A stretch of 64,000 nt of DNA from contig JASJZC010000002.1 of assembly GCA_037178855.1 (NCBI GenBank), positions 3,162,001 to 3,226,000 on the forward strand, written 5' to 3'. A model generated the notes under the pieces. It made no database searches. It saw only the letters and a program-made list of their open reading frames with translations, and was not told the origin of the DNA. Shown one piece after another: positions 62,383-64,000 of the stretch (position 1 is its first letter; each line of letters starts with the position of its first letter). Source of the stretch: Oscheius sp. JU75. Lineage: Eukaryota; Nematoda; Chromadorea; Rhabditida; Rhabditidae. Made by a program: the position numbers and the translations under genes.

Positions 62383-64000
62383 TTATTCTCTCCTCTCAAT
62401 CCTGACAGGAAATCCGAGGCTTGGCCTGATAATAATCTCCGGCATCGGTAGGTTATCCTCGTATGGAATCGATGACGAAATTCTGTACTTTCTGAAGAAC
62501 CAGGCCAGGACTGTTTTCTCTTCCATCAAGGCAAACTTTTGCCCTGAAACGGCATCTCTGACCAGAATAACCTATGTAACTGACCTATACAGTTCCTTGG
62601 TCCGGCGCTGAATGGAATATACGCGTAAGGATGTCTCTTAGCGATGTTTTCTTCCAGGAAGCGGTCAGGATTGAACTGTTGTGGATTGTCATATACTACG
62701 GCACTAGTATGGATCATGAAAGGGGTTATCATGACTGAACAGCCCTTTGGGATCAGGGTACCGTCTGAACATGACTGTACTCTCTACCCATCAACCTACC
62801 AATCTCAATGTCCTCCTCGACTCTCCTGGTAAAGTTCGGAACCGAAGGTCTCAGTCTCAGACCCTCCTTGATGCATCTTTCCAAGTATTTGAGATTCTTC
62901 AGGTCTTCCCCATTGATATCTCTGTCAGAATCACCAAAAACCGTCTCCAACTCTTCGATGATCTTGTCCTGACAGTGAGGATTATGAGCCAGACACCAGA
63001 GAGTCCAACCCATACTGGCTGATGTCGTGTCGTGACCTGAAATCTCTCTTGTTCTATTTCAAACAGAGTCCTACCCTCGAACATGAAGGTGTCGACCTCC
63101 TCTCTGATGTCTTCTTCAGAAAGCTCGCCATTCCGGCTCAGTTCGACCAACATGTCCAGAAAGGCCTTCTTTCCCTCGACAGTCCCTCCATCAACAGCTT
63201 CAGCCACCTTGTCATCGATGACATTCTTCGTGAAATCTGTCACAACTTTCAGATGCTTTTCGTAGGCATGCCCAAAACCACTGAGCCAACTGAAAGAAGG
63301 TTAGGAAGGCGAATGGGCCTACTAGATAGGTTTGATTTGAAGCCACGGCATCCGCTGGTATTGGAAAGCGAGCTCGTTCATCTTCTGAACAGAGACGACG
63401 TATTGATGATTATGATTGGTCTGGGCCTTGACAGTGCAACCCATGGCCGTTTCTGAAAAGGAATTGTATCCTGTAGAAGAGCGGAACAAACCACAAATAA
63501 TGTCCAAGGCACATCGTTTAATGTAGGGGAAAATGTCAAACTCTTTGCCAGTCGAAGCTAAGCTATCCAGTTGATCCACAAAGATCTAAAGTTGTTTGAG
63601 GGCTGTAAAGGGCTGGAGCCAGAGTTGAGAAAGGATGCCTCGTTACTGTCAAGGATGCTCACAATCAACCAAGGAACAGATAAACAAGTTTTATAAACCG
63701 GAGAGTTGAACCTGACCCCTTTTGCATTGTAGACAGACAGAAACATTATGTACAAGTAGTCTACGCGGGAAAACTCTTAATTCTCAGAGGCACTCATCAC
63801 GATTTTTCAGGTTTTCAAATTTCCCAGGTATCCCAATCTGTCTCCCCACCTTAGCTTGATAGTCATGAACAGTCAGAAAGTCGTTCAACATCTTGAAATG
63901 GAAACTCGGAGTGAGCATCTTCCGTCTACCCTGCCATTTCGCACCAGTTGAGATCAGAAGGCCGGTTCCGAGCCACGGGATCAGAATCTCGTACTCGTCC
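62383..64000 (-). CDS. CYP4-type cytochrome P450, 5' end outside the window
   Basis: Seven exons are present: 64000-63850 (partial), 63585-63492, 63452-63323, 63289-63075, 63036-62800, 62764-62585 and 62543-62383, encoding 388 residues. The visible part starts at [20 protein letters not shown], typical of the CYP4 family. It continues with [12 protein letters not shown], the I-helix [17 protein letters not shown], the K-helix [10 protein letters not shown] and the haem loop [18 protein letters not shown]. All key residues are intact. CYP4 enzymes commonly omega-hydroxylate fatty acids. It is not closely related to the P450 at 4263-6535: the I-helix and haem loops differ. The N-terminal anchor and first roughly 100 residues lie beyond the right edge. 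Confidence 0.92.

Overview
This is a eukaryotic, animal window, and most likely nematode. Introns are often 31-60 nt, the 3' splice consensus is TTTCAG, and many start codons sit 0-40 nt behind a TTTCAG-like acceptor with no exon in front, as expected from spliced-leader trans-splicing. Recognisable orthologues include unc-93, egl-43, TBC1D20, RNASEH2A, CLPTM1L, DTYMK, ATP synthase subunit f and ECH1. I cannot fix the species. Gene models were joined by eye from reading frame, splice phase and homology; exon limits are exact where stated but no transcript evidence was used.

Layout. 1602-3759 (+) cystathionine gamma-lyase. 4263-6535 (-) a complete cytochrome P450. 8064-12011 (+) unc-93, almost touching the convergent small Cys-rich secreted gene at 12032-12311 (-). 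12491-18627 (-) is a tight tandem of a prolyl-carboxypeptidase-like (S28) gene, a C-type lectin and ECH1; a plus-strand single-pass membrane gene is nested in an S28 intron. 18742-21026 (-) is a small secreted protein whose last intron holds a decayed LINE and a foldback element. 22147-24710 (+) is a matrix metalloproteinase catalytic-domain gene followed by a separate hemopexin-domain gene. 24827-28430 (-) holds RNASEH2A followed by CLPTM1L. 29493-33712 (-) holds a secreted duplicated-module protein and a GH18 chitinase with hevein-like modules.

34259-34810 (-) is a viral-glycoprotein-like fragment. 35050-36690 (-) is an unknown multi-pass membrane protein. 36.7-40 kb is largely gene-free with decayed repeats. 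40006-41708 (-) is an unrecognised type II membrane protein, 42341-44381 (-) TBC1D20, 45011-45923 (+) ATP synthase f, 46465-48974 (+) thymidylate kinase and 49498-54529 (-) egl-43. A long gene-free stretch with a tRNA-like sequence follows, then 58291-61769 (+) an MFS transporter and 62383-64000 (-) a CYP4-type P450 running off the right edge.

The genes are housekeeping and neuro-developmental loci mixed with secreted and xenobiotic-type genes; there is no single pathway. The groups that may act together are MMP plus hemopexin, RNASEH2A plus CLPTM1L, and S28 plus lectin plus ECH1, which look like operons. Most novel are the non-catalytic S28 protein, the MMP/hemopexin split, a dispersed 63-nt hairpin repeat family, several inverted-repeat elements, and four homology-supported GC-AG introns.
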